Notes: generated from the letters alone by a model not told the origin. A stretch of DNA of 64,000 nt from Paenibacillus pabuli NBRC 13638 (GCF_001514495.1 NZ_BCNM01000026.1:1-64000), one strand, 5' to 3'. Shown: positions 34,722-44,088, numbered from the stretch's first letter. Translations and numbers: made by a program.

Positions 34722-35957
34722 TCACCAATTTTCAAGCGTTCTTTTATATAAAATGGGTATGGCGACGGCTATCAGAATCATGCCCATAAAAGCAGGTGCG
34801 GCATGACCAAGTGACACATAGATCTGGCCTCCAAGGATCGGACCAATCATTCTTGCTAAAGCCTGAATAGATTGGCTGCCACCTTGAACCCTTCCTTGTT
34901 CACTCGAATCGACAGATTTGGAGAGCATTCCGTTGAAAGAAGGCCCAAAGATCGAATCTCCAAACCCGAAGACAAACATGCCGACAATCAAAAGAGGGTA
35001 GAGTGAGAACAAAGCAGATAGAGCAATAAGGCCGTAGCCAATCATCTCCGAAACCATGCCAAGAATAGCAATCTGTTTATCACTACGGATTTTCAGAAGC
35101 CTCGGCATGATGAACCCTTGGGAAATGATGTCCTGCAGACCCATGATGGAGAACATTAGTCCGATCAGTACAGGCTTCCAACGGAACGTATCCAGTGTGA
35201 ATTGTGAAAAAACGGCCTGTAAAGATCCATTGGGTATCCAAAGCAAGAACGCTGAGACAAGCAGCCTGTTTATGTTTTTCATGGAAAGCAGGTTTGAAAG
35301 CTGAGTAAATGGATTCAATCGTACTAAAGTGATCTCTTTCAGTCTATGTTTCTTGTCAAGGCTCTCCGGCATCAAAAAGAATCCATAAGCCACATTCAAC
35401 AACGTGATGATGGCTCCAAAATACATCGGTGCAGCATAATCAATCTTGGCAAGTAATCCGCCCAGCGTAGGGCCAATCACAGTGCCTACACCTACAACCG
35501 CACTCACCCATCCAAAGTATTTGGTTCTCTGTTCTGCAGGAATGATGTCTGCAAAATAGGCGAAGATCGTACTTATGCTTCCGCCTGTTATACCTTCTAT
35601 GATGCGCCCGGCAAACAGCACCCATAGCGCTCCACCTATGCCAAAAACGAAATAGCCGATTGCGGAACCCACAAGACAAACCAGGAGCAATGGACGACGG
35701 CCATATTTGTCGCTCAAAGCCCCAAGTACAGGGGACGCAAAAAACAAGCAAAATGCATAAACAGAGGTTAGCAGCGTAACCATTGTCGCTTGTTCTCCCG
35801 GATTGCTTATATAAGGCTGCACTAAGAATGGAACAACAGGTGTTATGATACTGAAGCCGATACCGCAAAGAAATACGGAGATGAGACCGAATATTAAAGC
35901 ATGCTTATCTATGGACTGGTCCGTGTTCTGTTTATGGCGGGATCTAAATTTGGACAT
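34722..35957 (-). CDS. TetA-family MFS multidrug/tetracycline-type efflux transporter
   Basis: A 411-residue MFS protein with 12 predicted helices. Motif A is GALSDKYGRRPLLL (about 82-95). Helix 5 carries VVGVGTVIGPTLGG, the antiporter motif C, which supports drug/proton exchange. The fold resembles TetA, but the substrate is unknown. RBS AAGGAG is 8 bases upstream of the ATG. It lies downstream of a MarR gene on the same strand, a common arrangement in which MarR represses the exporter. No internal frameshift is apparent. Confidence 0.85.
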   Translation of the reverse strand: MSKFRSRHKQNTDQSIDKHALIFGLISVFLCGIGFSIITPVVPFLVQPYISNPGEQATMVTLLTSVYAFCLFFASPVLGALSDKYGRRPLLLVCLVGSAIGYFVFGIGGALWVLFAGRIIEGITGGSISTIFAYFADIIPAEQRTKYFGWVSAVVGVGTVIGPTLGGLLAKIDYAAPMYFGAIITLLNVAYGFFLMPESLDKKHRLKEITLVRLNPFTQLSNLLSMKNINRLLVSAFLLWIPNGSLQAVFSQFTLDTFRWKPVLIGLMFSIMGLQDIISQGFIMPRLLKIRSDKQIAILGMVSEMIGYGLIALSALFSLYPLLIVGMFVFGFGDSIFGPSFNGMLSKSVDSSEQGRVQGGSQSIQALARMIGPILGGQIYVSLGHAAPAFMGMILIAVAIPILYKRTLENW

Positions 35958-36039
35958 ATATATTCTCCTTCAAATGATTTGATTTCGATTCCACGGAAAC
36001 AAAAATATCGTATCAGCTTTTTGTTTCCCCGTCAACAAA

Positions 36040-36088
36040 ATAAAAACAATAAATATGGCAGCCTATTCTCCGTAGAGACCGGCTGCCT
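36040..36088 (-). terminator. Putative terminator of the MarR gene
   Basis: Minus strand GGCAGCC ... GGCTGCC stem (36057-36063 with 36080-36086), followed by an interrupted T-rich tract (ATATTTATTGTTTTTATTTT). The terminator is moderate, so readthrough into the MFS gene is possible. Confidence 0.5.
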
Positions 36089-36111
36089 TTGCTTCATTTT
36101 CATGATTTCCT

Positions 36112-36585
36112 TTATTCCGACGTGATATCTATATCCAGTTTTTTTATTTCCGCGTCCAAATGCCTGTTATACTTTTCCACAAAGCTAAGCATATTGTCGA
36201 ATTGTTCATCGGTTACCTGCTCAAATACAGCTTTATCCCGTTCCTGAAATTCTTTGTGCAGGCCCTCATGGATGTTATAAATGACTTTTCCTTGTTCTGT
36301 AAGCCTGAAATAGATTTCTTTCTTGTTATCCGGCTTCTGGTAGCTTTCAATCAGCCCTTTTTTTACGAGCTTCTTCGTTAGTTTACTTATCGCACCCCGA
36401 GTCATATAAAAGAACTCCGCAAGTTTGGTCACGTTGGAATCTGCATTTTTTTCGATGTATTCGATACAATGTACTTCAGAAGGCTTATACCCCTTAAGAT
36501 TTTCCTCCATCTTATCTTTATTAAGCCAAACCAACTTGTTATATAAATCCCTGAAACCCGTTATGAACTGTTCTTCTTTGTTCAC
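36112..36585 (-). CDS. MarR family transcriptional regulator
   Basis: About 157 residues with a MarR winged helix: YKPSEVHCIEYIEKNADSNVTKLAEFF (about 33-59), recognition helix MTRGAISKLTKKLVKKGLIE (about 61-80), and wing PDNKKEIYFRLTEQG. The start is GTG at 36585, chosen because GGGAGG ends 7 bases upstream; an ATG 10 codons earlier lacks an RBS. It precedes the MFS transporter gene by about 155 bp and is its likely regulator. Confidence 0.85.
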   Translation of the reverse strand: MNKEEQFITGFRDLYNKLVWLNKDKMEENLKGYKPSEVHCIEYIEKNADSNVTKLAEFFYMTRGAISKLTKKLVKKGLIESYQKPDNKKEIYFRLTEQGKVIYNIHEGLHKEFQERDKAVFEQVTDEQFDNMLSFVEKYNRHLDAEIKKLDIDITSE

Positions 36586-36668
36586 GACCTGTCCTCCCAA
36601 CCTGTTGATGCTCACGATCTAAAATTATTATAATTTGTAAAATGGATTTAACTTTCCTGGGACCGATA

Positions 36669-36692
36669 TGAAAAAGCTGCCATAGGCAGCCT
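36669..36692 (-). terminator. Terminator of selO
   Basis: Minus strand GGCTGCC-TAT-GGCAGCTTTTT just past the selO stop. Confidence 0.85.
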
Positions 36693-36714
36693 CTTCATGA
36701 TCTCTTCTCTTCAA

Positions 36715-38184
36715 TCAGGTTCCGCAGAATGTCTGGTATGAAGTATCGCATTGTGCAGGCAGTTCAGCGTACTCGGCTTGTTCAGGGGAATGTGCATACG
36801 GGTGTGCCAGGACAGCAAGAAGCTTTTCCATCACAGCAAGGTCTCCATGATTCTCCGCTCGTTCAAGTGCTTCTTCTACCCGATGATTCCGTGGAATCAC
36901 CGCCGGGTTGCTGTCTCGCATCAATTGATGCGAAACTTCTTTCGCTTCCTTCTGCCTGCCTAATCTCTCCTGCCACCGTTCGTTCCATCCAGCAAACTCT
37001 GAAGTTCCAAACCAGGACGTACCCTCCAACGTATCAAAGGTCAATGCCAGGAATGTATTGGTGTAATCTGCATTATGCTTCTCCATGAGTTCTAGAAGAT
37101 CTCTGATGAGCGATTCATCTTCAGCCTCTTCATTAAACAAGCCCAATTTGGAACGCATACCGGAGAGCCAGTGATGATGATAAAGCTCAGAGAACTGTGC
37201 AATGGCATCCTGGGCGATCTGTACAGCTTTTTCTTCATCTTCATGCAAAAGTGGCAGCAGCGTCTCGGCAAATCGCGCCAGATTCCAGCCACCAATATAC
37301 GGTTGATTACCATAGGCGTATCGTCCTTGCGTGTCAATAGAGCTAAATACCGTGGCCGGATTGTAGGCATCCATAAACGCACATGGTCCATAATCAATCG
37401 TCTCACCACTAATCGCCATGTTATCCGTGTTCATCACACCATGGATGAATCCAACCTGTTGCCACTTCGCAATGAGAGACGCCTGCCGTTTAACTACTTC
37501 CTGAAGCAATAGAAGATAACGATTCTCCGCTTCAGCGATATCAGGAAAATGACGTTTCAACGTATAATCAGCCAATGCCAGAAGATCATCCATCGATGCC
37601 CCTCTGGCTGCATATTGAAAGGTTGCTACACGCAGATGACTGGAAGCAACCCTCGTCAAGATTGCACCTGGCCGTTCTGTTTCTCGTATGATGTTTTCTC
37701 CAGTAGAGACCACTGCCAGACTTCTTGTTGTAGGAATACCCAGTGCATACATCGCTTCACTAATAATATATTCACGCAGCATGGGTCCCACAGCAGCACG
37801 TCCATCACCTGCACGGGAGTATGGCGTTCTCCCTGAACCTTTCAGCTGGATATCCACCCGCTCACCTTGGGGCGTAATCTGTTCACCCAACAGTAAAGCC
37901 CGTCCATCACCAAGCATGTTGAAATTGCCGAACTGATGGCCTGCGTAAGCTTGAGCCAGAGGCTCGGCTCCTTCCGGAATCAGGTTACCTGCAAAAACGT
38001 TTGTCCCTTCATCACTATTAAGAGCCCCAGTATTCAGCCCCAAGCTTTCAGCAAGCAACGTATTGAAGATCATCATCTTCGGTGATTGAACAGGCTCCGC
38101 TCCCTGCCTTGTAAAAAAAGTCTGCGGCAAACGTGCATAACTGTTGTCAAAATGCCATCCTTTATTCAGCGTTTCTTGTTGCAT
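36715..38184 (-). CDS. selO: Protein adenylyltransferase SelO (YdiU family)
   Basis: A 489-residue pseudokinase-fold enzyme that transfers AMP to Ser/Thr/Tyr of redox proteins. Typical segments are AQAYAGHQFGNFNMLGDGRA (about 78-97), QLKGSGRTPYSRAGDGRAAV (about 112-131), HGVMNTDNMAISG (about 244-256) and IDYGPCAFMDAY (about 259-270). The C-terminus lacks the selenocysteine/Cys extension CxxC of some homologues but ends in QCDTSYQTFCGT. RBS AAAAGGAG is about 10 bases upstream. It is monocistronic with its own terminator. Confidence 0.94.
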   Translation of the reverse strand: MQQETLNKGWHFDNSYARLPQTFFTRQGAEPVQSPKMMIFNTLLAESLGLNTGALNSDEGTNVFAGNLIPEGAEPLAQAYAGHQFGNFNMLGDGRALLLGEQITPQGERVDIQLKGSGRTPYSRAGDGRAAVGPMLREYIISEAMYALGIPTTRSLAVVSTGENIIRETERPGAILTRVASSHLRVATFQYAARGASMDDLLALADYTLKRHFPDIAEAENRYLLLLQEVVKRQASLIAKWQQVGFIHGVMNTDNMAISGETIDYGPCAFMDAYNPATVFSSIDTQGRYAYGNQPYIGGWNLARFAETLLPLLHEDEEKAVQIAQDAIAQFSELYHHHWLSGMRSKLGLFNEEAEDESLIRDLLELMEKHNADYTNTFLALTFDTLEGTSWFGTSEFAGWNERWQERLGRQKEAKEVSHQLMRDSNPAVIPRNHRVEEALERAENHGDLAVMEKLLAVLAHPYAHSPEQAEYAELPAQCDTSYQTFCGT

Positions 38185-38297
38185 GTGATCACAACTCCTT
38201 TTCTGTGGGATATCCCACTGGTTTTATTTTAGCCTTGTAGACCAATGCTCATTTATGTAGTCGCATGGAAATTCAACTGAAAGAACATGTAACATGC

Positions 38298-38501
38298 TCA
38301 TGATGAAACTTTAGCATATTTATACCCCTTTTGCGAAAACTCCTTTAAAGAAATTTCGTTCATTTCCGGGGCAAGAATATCCACCATAAACCTTTCTGTA
38401 TCAGCCTTTGTCAGCCGTCCTGAAAGAACTAAGGCAGCCTCAAAGAAGATAGCGCTTTCAATATTCCCAAAAAAAGGGTTGATAATTGAGAAACCATCCA
38501 C
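38298..38501 (-). pseudogene. 3' fragment of an unrecognised gene
   Basis: A 67-codon frame opening with GTG at 38501. The frame stays open another 16 codons up to a TGA, running through the LacI-type operator at 38529-38550. Translation from GTG (GFSIINPFFGNIESAIFFEA, then AALVLSGRLTKADTERF) has protein-like composition. No RBS or good start is present, and the upstream end lies inside the promoter region of the sugar operon, so it may be the tail of a gene truncated when the sugar locus was inserted. I do not recognise the family. It could also be chance. Confidence 0.3.
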
Positions 38502-38528
38502 TATGATAATGTCATCAGTTCGGACAAT

Positions 38529-38550
38529 AAAGTTAAAGCACTTTAACTTT
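38529..38550. promoter_or_regulatory. LacI-type palindromic operator O1
   Basis: A perfect 10-bp inverted repeat, AAAGTTAAAG ... CTTTAACTTT around CA. It shares the TTAAAGCRYTTTAA core with a longer palindrome upstream of the GH8 gene (47030-47055). It lies about 100 bp before the first permease gene, upstream of the promoter, and is the likely site of the LacI regulator encoded at 42001-43008. Confidence 0.8.
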
Positions 38551-38590
38551 CATTCAACTAACATCATATGATACCTTTACCTAGAGCAAT

Positions 38591-38622
38591 ATTTATAACG
38601 AAAGTTAAAGCGTTATAATTTT
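38591..38622 (+). promoter_or_regulatory. Sugar-operon promoter overlapping a second operator
   Basis: -10 TATAAT lies at 38614-38619, with a poor -35 (about 38591-38596). The region 38601-38622 begins AAAGTTAAAG, matching the O1 left arm, and its right arm is degenerate (TTATAATTTT). Its core TTAAAGCGTTATAA also matches the catabolite-response (cre) consensus at 12 of 14 positions. LacI binding here would occlude RNA polymerase. Confidence 0.55.
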
Positions 38623-38649
38623 ATATCCCATAGAAAGGTTGGTGTTTCC

Positions 38650-39543
38650 TTGACTCATCGCGAAAGCCGGCGGCAGACATTTTACCTGTACCTCTTCATT
38701 TCTCCATGGCTTATCGGTTTCCTTGTGTTTGCCTTGTATCCGATTCTGTCATCCCTTTATTACAGCTTCACGGACTATGACATTATCCACCCGCCAAAAT
38801 ACGTCGGACTCGCGAATTACAATGAAATGTTTCACAATGACCTATTTTGGAAATCGGTTGTCGTAACGTTGCGCTATACATTCATCAGTGTACCGATTCA
38901 ACTGATGCTGGCACTCGGATTTGCTCTCCTGCTCAATACGAAAATACCGTTCCGCGGATTTTTTCGAACCGCCATGTATTTTCCGAGCATGGTATCCGGT
39001 GTGGCGATGTCCCTGCTATGGTACTGGATTTTCAACCCGTCGATCGGTCTGTTCAATTACGTGCTGTCCTGGTTCGGTATTAGCGGCCCGTCCTGGCTCA
39101 TGAGCCCCGATTATGCGCTTTACGCTTTGATGATTATGTCCTTCTGGACGGTGGGATCAGGCATGATTCTATTTCTTGCGGGGCTTCAGGGCGTTCCTGC
39201 CAGCCTTGTGGAAGCCGCCAAGCTTGACGGTGCGGGACGCTTCCGGATTTTCCTGAACGTAACGCTGCCCATGATTTCTCCGGTGCTTCTGTTCCAACTG
39301 ATTATGGGCGTCATTGATTCCTTCCAGGTATTCACACAGGCGTATGTAATGACCCAAGGGGGTCCAAACTATTCGACCTGGTTCTACGTTTACAACCTGT
39401 ACACCAGCGCATTCAAGGAATACAGGGCAGGCTACTCCTCGGCACTCGCGTGGGTGCTGCTGATCGTCGTCATGGCGTTTACGGCGCTCATTATCAAACT
39501 CTCGAACCGTTATGTTCACTATGAAGGAGGCGGACGCAAATGA
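38650..39543 (+). CDS. Carbohydrate ABC transporter permease 1 (MalF/UgpA type)
   Basis: A 297-residue membrane protein with six helices. The family pattern LYLFISPWLIGFLVFALYPI (about 12-31) is at the N-terminus, the EAA loop VEAAKLDGAGRFRIFLNVTLPMISP near 189-213 (core EAAKLDGAGRFRIF). It starts with TTG, with AAAGG about 11 bases upstream. It overlaps permease 2 by 4 bases (ATGA). It forms the CUT1 importer with the next two gene products; the ATPase is not encoded here and is probably a shared MsmK-type subunit elsewhere. Confidence 0.92.
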   Translation: MTHRESRRQTFYLYLFISPWLIGFLVFALYPILSSLYYSFTDYDIIHPPKYVGLANYNEMFHNDLFWKSVVVTLRYTFISVPIQLMLALGFALLLNTKIPFRGFFRTAMYFPSMVSGVAMSLLWYWIFNPSIGLFNYVLSWFGISGPSWLMSPDYALYALMIMSFWTVGSGMILFLAGLQGVPASLVEAAKLDGAGRFRIFLNVTLPMISPVLLFQLIMGVIDSFQVFTQAYVMTQGGPNYSTWFYVYNLYTSAFKEYRAGYSSALAWVLLIVVMAFTALIIKLSNRYVHYEGGGRK

Positions 39544-40424
39544 GTACGATGCCGACTGTCGGCCCAGGGGCTTCACCTTCTGTGAATAAACGCCGGCTCA
39601 AAATTGACGCAGTTAGCGTTGCCAGCTTCATTGCCCTGCTGGTCACCACCTTTCTCATGCTACTGCCTTTGTTTTTCATGGTCTCGACCTCACTGAAATC
39701 GAAGAAGGAACTGTTGAAGTTTCCTCCGACCTTTCTGCCGGAAACTTGGCAGTGGAGCAACTACAGAGAAATTTTCGACACGCTGAATTTCAGTCAAATG
39801 TATATGAACAGTCTTATTATCGGTATTTTGACTGTTGTCGGCACTCTGTTTTCGTCAGCTCTTGCGGGGTATGGCTTCGCCAGATATCGGGGCAAGGGCA
39901 GCAACCTGTGGTTCATGCTTATGCTCAGTACGATGATGCTTCCCTATCCTGCGATTATGATCCCGCAGTTCATTCTCTTTTCCAAGCTGAACTGGATCGA
40001 TACCTTCCTGCCGCTGATCGTTCCTGCGTTTTTCGGTTCGGCATACAACATCTTTTTGCTGCGTCAGTTCTTTTCCACGCTTCCGGATGAGCTGTTTGAT
40101 GCCGGACGCATCGATGGCTGCAGCGAGTTCCGGATGTGGCGGCAAATCGCTTTGCCTCTGTCCGGTCCGGCGCTTGCAACGGTTGCGATCTTTGCCTTCA
40201 TCTACAGCTGGAACGACCTTTTGACACCTGTTCTCTATTTAAGCTCATCGGATAAGTTTACACTTCCGGTCGGTATGTCTTCCTTTACATCTTCGCGTTT
40301 TCGAATTCCGCCATGGCATCTGCTCATGGTTGCCTCCGTGCTGGCCATGCTGCCGATCGTGACTCTGTTTGCGATAGCCCAGAAACGGTTTGTCGAAGGA
40401 ATTGTACTTACAGGCATCAAGTAA
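39540..40424 (+). CDS. Carbohydrate ABC transporter permease 2 (MalG/UgpE type)
   Basis: A 294-residue six-helix permease. The EAA loop is DELFDAGRIDGCSEFRMWRQIALPL (about 181-205; core DAGRIDGCSEFRMW). The N-terminal 20 residues are variable and Pro/Gly-rich. The start overlaps the stop of permease 1 by 4 bases, so it is translationally coupled. It pairs with permease 1 to form the channel. Confidence 0.92.
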   Translation: MSTMPTVGPGASPSVNKRRLKIDAVSVASFIALLVTTFLMLLPLFFMVSTSLKSKKELLKFPPTFLPETWQWSNYREIFDTLNFSQMYMNSLIIGILTVVGTLFSSALAGYGFARYRGKGSNLWFMLMLSTMMLPYPAIMIPQFILFSKLNWIDTFLPLIVPAFFGSAYNIFLLRQFFSTLPDELFDAGRIDGCSEFRMWRQIALPLSGPALATVAIFAFIYSWNDLLTPVLYLSSSDKFTLPVGMSSFTSSRFRIPPWHLLMVASVLAMLPIVTLFAIAQKRFVEGIVLTGIK

Positions 40425-40477
40425 AGACTCCGCCGTAGGGGCGGCAAACAACTTGAATATATGGGGGACTGTCGTTC

Positions 40478-41869
40478 ATGAATAAGATCAGGATCAAAAA
40501 GACTTTTGCACTTTTGCTTGCGACCAGTGTGCTCGTCGTATTGGCATTGTCCGGCTGCAGCGGCGGCAAATCAGCGGGTGATGTAGCACCCGGTAATGAC
40601 GGCGATAGCGCTAAATCCGGCTCCTCAGGCGAGAAAGTAACCATAACGCATTACACCATCGATTCCGAGGACCGCACGTTTATTGAGAAGCTGATTCCCG
40701 ACTTCGAAGCTGAGCATCCGAATATTAAGGTAAAAGTAGAAAAAGCTCCTTACGAGCAGTTCGACAGTAAGCTTCAAACGCTGATTGCCGGCGGCAAATC
40801 ACCTGACGTCACAAGCCATTATGGCTACGGCGGATTTGCGGAGTATTACAACAAGGACATGCTGCTCGACATGAATGACATTATTCAGGAAGACGGATTT
40901 AAGTCATCCGACTACAACATCCCGGATGACCTTATGAAAATCTATACCGTCAAAGATCATGTCTACGGTATTCCGGTCAACATGTACGTCACTCTGATGC
41001 TCTACAACAAAGACATGTTCGACGCTGCCAACGTTCCTTATCCACCAAGCGATTACGAGGACAAGAGCTGGACGTTTGACAAAATGGTCGAAGATGCAAA
41101 GAAAATGACACTTGTATCCGGCGATATTGCCAAAACCCAATATGGCGTTGACTTCACTTGGTCCGAGCGCGATATGCGCCCGCTCTATTTTGGAGCCGAA
41201 CCTTACTCCCAGGATACCTGGACCAATGGCGGCGTACCATCCGAGACCCATTTCGATTCGCCGGAAGTCATCGCAGCCTATAACAAGCTGTTCAACCTGA
41301 TCTTAAAAGATAAAGTATCCCCGACAACGGAATGGAGCAAAAGTGTTGCGGGACAAAACGGCGATGCATTCGTAACCGGCAAAGTGGGCATGACCGTCAG
41401 CGGCTCCTGGAGCCTTGCCGGCTCGAATGACTTCCCGTTCAAGGTTGGCGTGGCGGCAGTCCCTGCCGGTGGCAATGACAAGGTCCGCAGCGTGCTGTTC
41501 GTCGATCCGCTCTTGATTCTGAAGGGCTCCAAGCATCCGAAGGAAGCCTTTGAATGGATCAAGTATCTGGTTAGCGACGAGGTTCAGGAAAAATCCATCG
41601 AACTGAGCGGCGGCAACCCTCCTGTAAATACGAAGGCAGCCGAGACCTATTACAAGCATTTTGATGGCATAGATCCGGCAGATGTGAAGAAGGTTTACGA
41701 AGGTGCTGTGAAATACGGATTTGAATCCTATAACCACCTGATCACCCACTATTCTCAGATCAACGACATGTTCATCAACGAGATGCAGCCTATCGATACC
41801 GGACACAAAACCGTAGAAGAAGTGATGCCGACAATTCAGAAAAAGGTCATGGAAATTATCAAACGTTAA
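40478..41869 (+). CDS. Sugar-binding lipoprotein (extracellular solute-binding family 1)
   Basis: A 463-residue lipoprotein with signal helix FALLLATSVLVVLALSGC; the lipobox is LSGC (Cys27). A Gly/Ser/Asp linker follows (about 28-50). The mature domain begins VTITHYTIDSEDRTFIEKLIPDFEAEHP, abbreviated here as HYTIDSEDRTF. It has GNPPVNTKA and many surface aromatics that line oligosaccharide sites. It starts 53 bp after permease 2, with a small hairpin between (CCGCC/GGCGG). The preferred ligand is probably a beta-linked di- or oligosaccharide, given the GH4 and GH8 neighbours. Confidence 0.9.
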   Translation: MNKIRIKKTFALLLATSVLVVLALSGCSGGKSAGDVAPGNDGDSAKSGSSGEKVTITHYTIDSEDRTFIEKLIPDFEAEHPNIKVKVEKAPYEQFDSKLQTLIAGGKSPDVTSHYGYGGFAEYYNKDMLLDMNDIIQEDGFKSSDYNIPDDLMKIYTVKDHVYGIPVNMYVTLMLYNKDMFDAANVPYPPSDYEDKSWTFDKMVEDAKKMTLVSGDIAKTQYGVDFTWSERDMRPLYFGAEPYSQDTWTNGGVPSETHFDSPEVIAAYNKLFNLILKDKVSPTTEWSKSVAGQNGDAFVTGKVGMTVSGSWSLAGSNDFPFKVGVAAVPAGGNDKVRSVLFVDPLLILKGSKHPKEAFEWIKYLVSDEVQEKSIELSGGNPPVNTKAAETYYKHFDGIDPADVKKVYEGAVKYGFESYNHLITHYSQINDMFINEMQPIDTGHKTVEEVMPTIQKKVMEIIKR

Positions 41870-41880
41870 CGCTATACGTT

Positions 41881-41904
41881 GTGCCGTCCCGCAAGGGGCG
41901 GTGC
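41881..41904 (+). other. Intercistronic hairpin after the binding-protein gene
   Basis: GTGCCGTCCC, loop GCAA, GGGGCGGTGC about 12 bp past the stop. No T run follows. Such hairpins often protect the binding-protein mRNA or reduce expression of downstream genes. Confidence 0.5.
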
Positions 41905-42000
41905 ATCTGTTAAAATTGCTTCGCGGTCAGACCTCCGTACATGTATACTAGTGTTAAGTCAATGTAAAGTACGGAAAATCTGCCGCAAGGAGAATAAACA

Positions 42001-43008
42001 ATGAAGGTTAGTATATTTGATGTAGCCAAAAAATCAGGGCTGTCCGTCGTGACAGTCTCACGCGTCTTAAACGGCGCCGAATCCGTCCGAGAGAAAAATA
42101 GGCAAAAGGTTCTGGAGGCGATCAAGGAGCTCGATTACCGTCCTAGCGCTGCCGCACGTAGTTTGGCCCGCGGCAAGACAGGCATCGTCGGTTTGATTGT
42201 AACCACCCTCCTGGATTCCTTCTTCGACGCTATCGTCAAGGAACTGAACGAGGTGCTTGCGCTTCACGGCTATTTTCTTGCCGTATCCGTCTCTACAGGC
42301 ATCGGATCGGATGAAACCCACTACCTGATCCAGGAGGACCGGGTGGACGGTCTTATTCTGCTCTCGCCGATGGAAGAGGATAACTACATTGTAGAACTGA
42401 AAAGGCGCAATATTCCTTATGTCCTGATCGACAATCAGAAGCCGGAAAATGATGCTTTTTCCGTAACGATTGACAACTACAAAGGCGGCTATGCTGCTAC
42501 GAAACATCTGCTTGATCTCGGTCATACCTCCATTGCACACTTAAGCGGGCAAGACATGTTCCGCAGTACGAGGGAGCGCCGCAGCGGTTTCCTGCATGCC
42601 CTTGGAGAAAAGGAACTGGCTCCGTTTGACATGATCACAGGCGATTTCGAAATCGATTTTGGTTATGACATCTGCCGCCAATGGCTGCGGGAGGGACGCC
42701 TCCCTTCCGCGGTATTCGCGGGCGATGACAATATCGCGCTCGGGGTCGTGAACGCCCTCATGGAAGAAGGCATACGGGTACCTGAACAGGTAGCTATCGT
42801 CGGATATGACGATCAGTATATTTCATCCAAGCTGCACCCCCATCTGACAACGGTCCGGCAGCCTGCCGACCGCATTGGGGTTGCCGCTGCAGATATGCTG
42901 CTGAAACGCATGGAAGGCACGATGAAACGCGGGGCTAATGTGCGGATCGACCCTGAACTCATCGTGAGAGAATCAACTGGATCACCACCAGAAGGTACAG
43001 CCGATTAA
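42001..43008 (+). CDS. LacI family regulator of the sugar locus
   Basis: A 335-residue LacI/GalR repressor. The helix-turn-helix is SIFDVAKKSGLSVVTVSRVLNG (about 4-25; recognition VVTVSRVLN), the hinge helix PSAAARSLARGKTG (about 49-62), and the sugar-binding core follows (VDGLILLSP, VFAGDDNIALGVVNAL, IVGYDD). RBS GGAG lies about 9 bases before the ATG. It lies between the transporter genes and the kinase. Nearby palindromes with TTAAAGCRYTTTAA cores at 38529 and 47030 are its likely operators, which would put both the transport operon and the GH8 gene in its regulon. Confidence 0.9.
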   Translation: MKVSIFDVAKKSGLSVVTVSRVLNGAESVREKNRQKVLEAIKELDYRPSAAARSLARGKTGIVGLIVTTLLDSFFDAIVKELNEVLALHGYFLAVSVSTGIGSDETHYLIQEDRVDGLILLSPMEEDNYIVELKRRNIPYVLIDNQKPENDAFSVTIDNYKGGYAATKHLLDLGHTSIAHLSGQDMFRSTRERRSGFLHALGEKELAPFDMITGDFEIDFGYDICRQWLREGRLPSAVFAGDDNIALGVVNALMEEGIRVPEQVAIVGYDDQYISSKLHPHLTTVRQPADRIGVAAADMLLKRMEGTMKRGANVRIDPELIVRESTGSPPEGTAD

Positions 43009-43041
43009 AAAATTTATCCTTATATATAGGAGTGACGACCA

Positions 43042-44034
43042 TTGACTTACTACTTGGGAATCGATGGGGGAGGAACAAAAACATATGCACTGCTGACCGA
43101 TGACCGCGGCAATGTGCTTGGCAAAGGTGTGGGCGGCAACGGCAATCACCAGATTGACCATGCCTTGGCCGCGCAAAGCATACGTGAAGCCGCCGAAGGC
43201 GCTCTGCACGAAGCAGGACTGCGGATTCATGAAATCTCGCACACCTATTTCGGACTTGCCGGCGCAGATCGGGAGGCAGATTACCGAATCCTGCACCCAA
43301 TGATTCAGGAAATTGGATTCACCCGGAATTACTCGATTGACTGTGACACAATGATCGGACTGCGTGCAGGCACGAACCGGCCTTACGGGGTCGCATTGAT
43401 CTGCGGTACTGGCACCAACTCCGCAGGCCGCAATGCGGCAGGACAACATGTGCAGGTCGGCGGTTTTAATTATATGTACGGTGATTTCGGCGGCGGCGGT
43501 TCCCTTAATATTGAGGTGTTCCGCTCCGTCATCCGTTCTTGGGACGGCCGGGAGCAGACAACACTCCTGACTCCGCTGCTGCTGAACTTCCTTGGATATG
43601 ACAGTGTCGGCGATATGTTCGATGACTTTCAGGATCACGGAAAGGAAGTACCTGTCCATGCTGCGAAGCTGTTGTTTGAAGCTGCCGCAGAGGACGATGC
43701 TGTCGCTTTGGAAATTCTGACCCGCCAGGGCGTGGAGCTTGGCAAATCAGCGTCTGCGGTCATTCATAAACTTGGAATGGAAGAAGATATATTTGATGTT
43801 GTACTGGCAGGGAGTCTGCTAACACGGGGGGATCGTGGCTGGATTCGCAGCATGGTTGAACAGGCAGTCGCAACTGTCGCTCCGAATGCGGCCATCGTTA
43901 CTTTGGCCACCGAGCCTGTCGTCGGTGCCTTATGGTGTGCTATGGATGCGGACGGACATGCGGTAAGTCAGGATGTATATGATAAAATGCGGGTCTTCCG
44001 CGAATTTGAACATATTCAGCAAACCACAAGATAA
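43042..44034 (+). CDS. BadF/BcrA ATPase-family sugar kinase (GlcNAc kinase-like)
   Basis: A 330-residue ASKHA-fold ATPase. The phosphate-1 loop is YLGIDGGGTKTYALL (about 4-18), phosphate-2 region ICGTGTNSAGRN (about 122-133), then YGDFGGGGSLN, and the adenosine loop DVVLAGSLLTRGD (about 249-261). It resembles N-acetylglucosamine kinases rather than the CoA-reductase activators. It starts at TTG with AGGAGTGACGACC upstream. In this locus it is placed to phosphorylate an imported mono- or disaccharide with ATP, giving the phosphosugar that the adjacent GH4 enzyme splits. The substrate is inferred from context only. Confidence 0.85.
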   Translation: MTYYLGIDGGGTKTYALLTDDRGNVLGKGVGGNGNHQIDHALAAQSIREAAEGALHEAGLRIHEISHTYFGLAGADREADYRILHPMIQEIGFTRNYSIDCDTMIGLRAGTNRPYGVALICGTGTNSAGRNAAGQHVQVGGFNYMYGDFGGGGSLNIEVFRSVIRSWDGREQTTLLTPLLLNFLGYDSVGDMFDDFQDHGKEVPVHAAKLLFEAAAEDDAVALEILTRQGVELGKSASAVIHKLGMEEDIFDVVLAGSLLTRGDRGWIRSMVEQAVATVAPNAAIVTLATEPVVGALWCAMDADGHAVSQDVYDKMRVFREFEHIQQTTR

Positions 44035-44088
44035 ATGTCTATAAATACAGTTATCATAAAAAAGCTCATAAGAATGGAGTGTGCCTAA

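Larger units (their letters stand above)
38185..38649. other. Regulatory region between selO and the sugar operon
   Basis: The 465-bp divergent region contains the gene fragment above, a perfect palindromic operator (38529-38550), a second imperfect operator overlapping the sugar-operon promoter (38601-38622), and the promoter itself. No RNA family was recognised. Confidence 0.6.
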
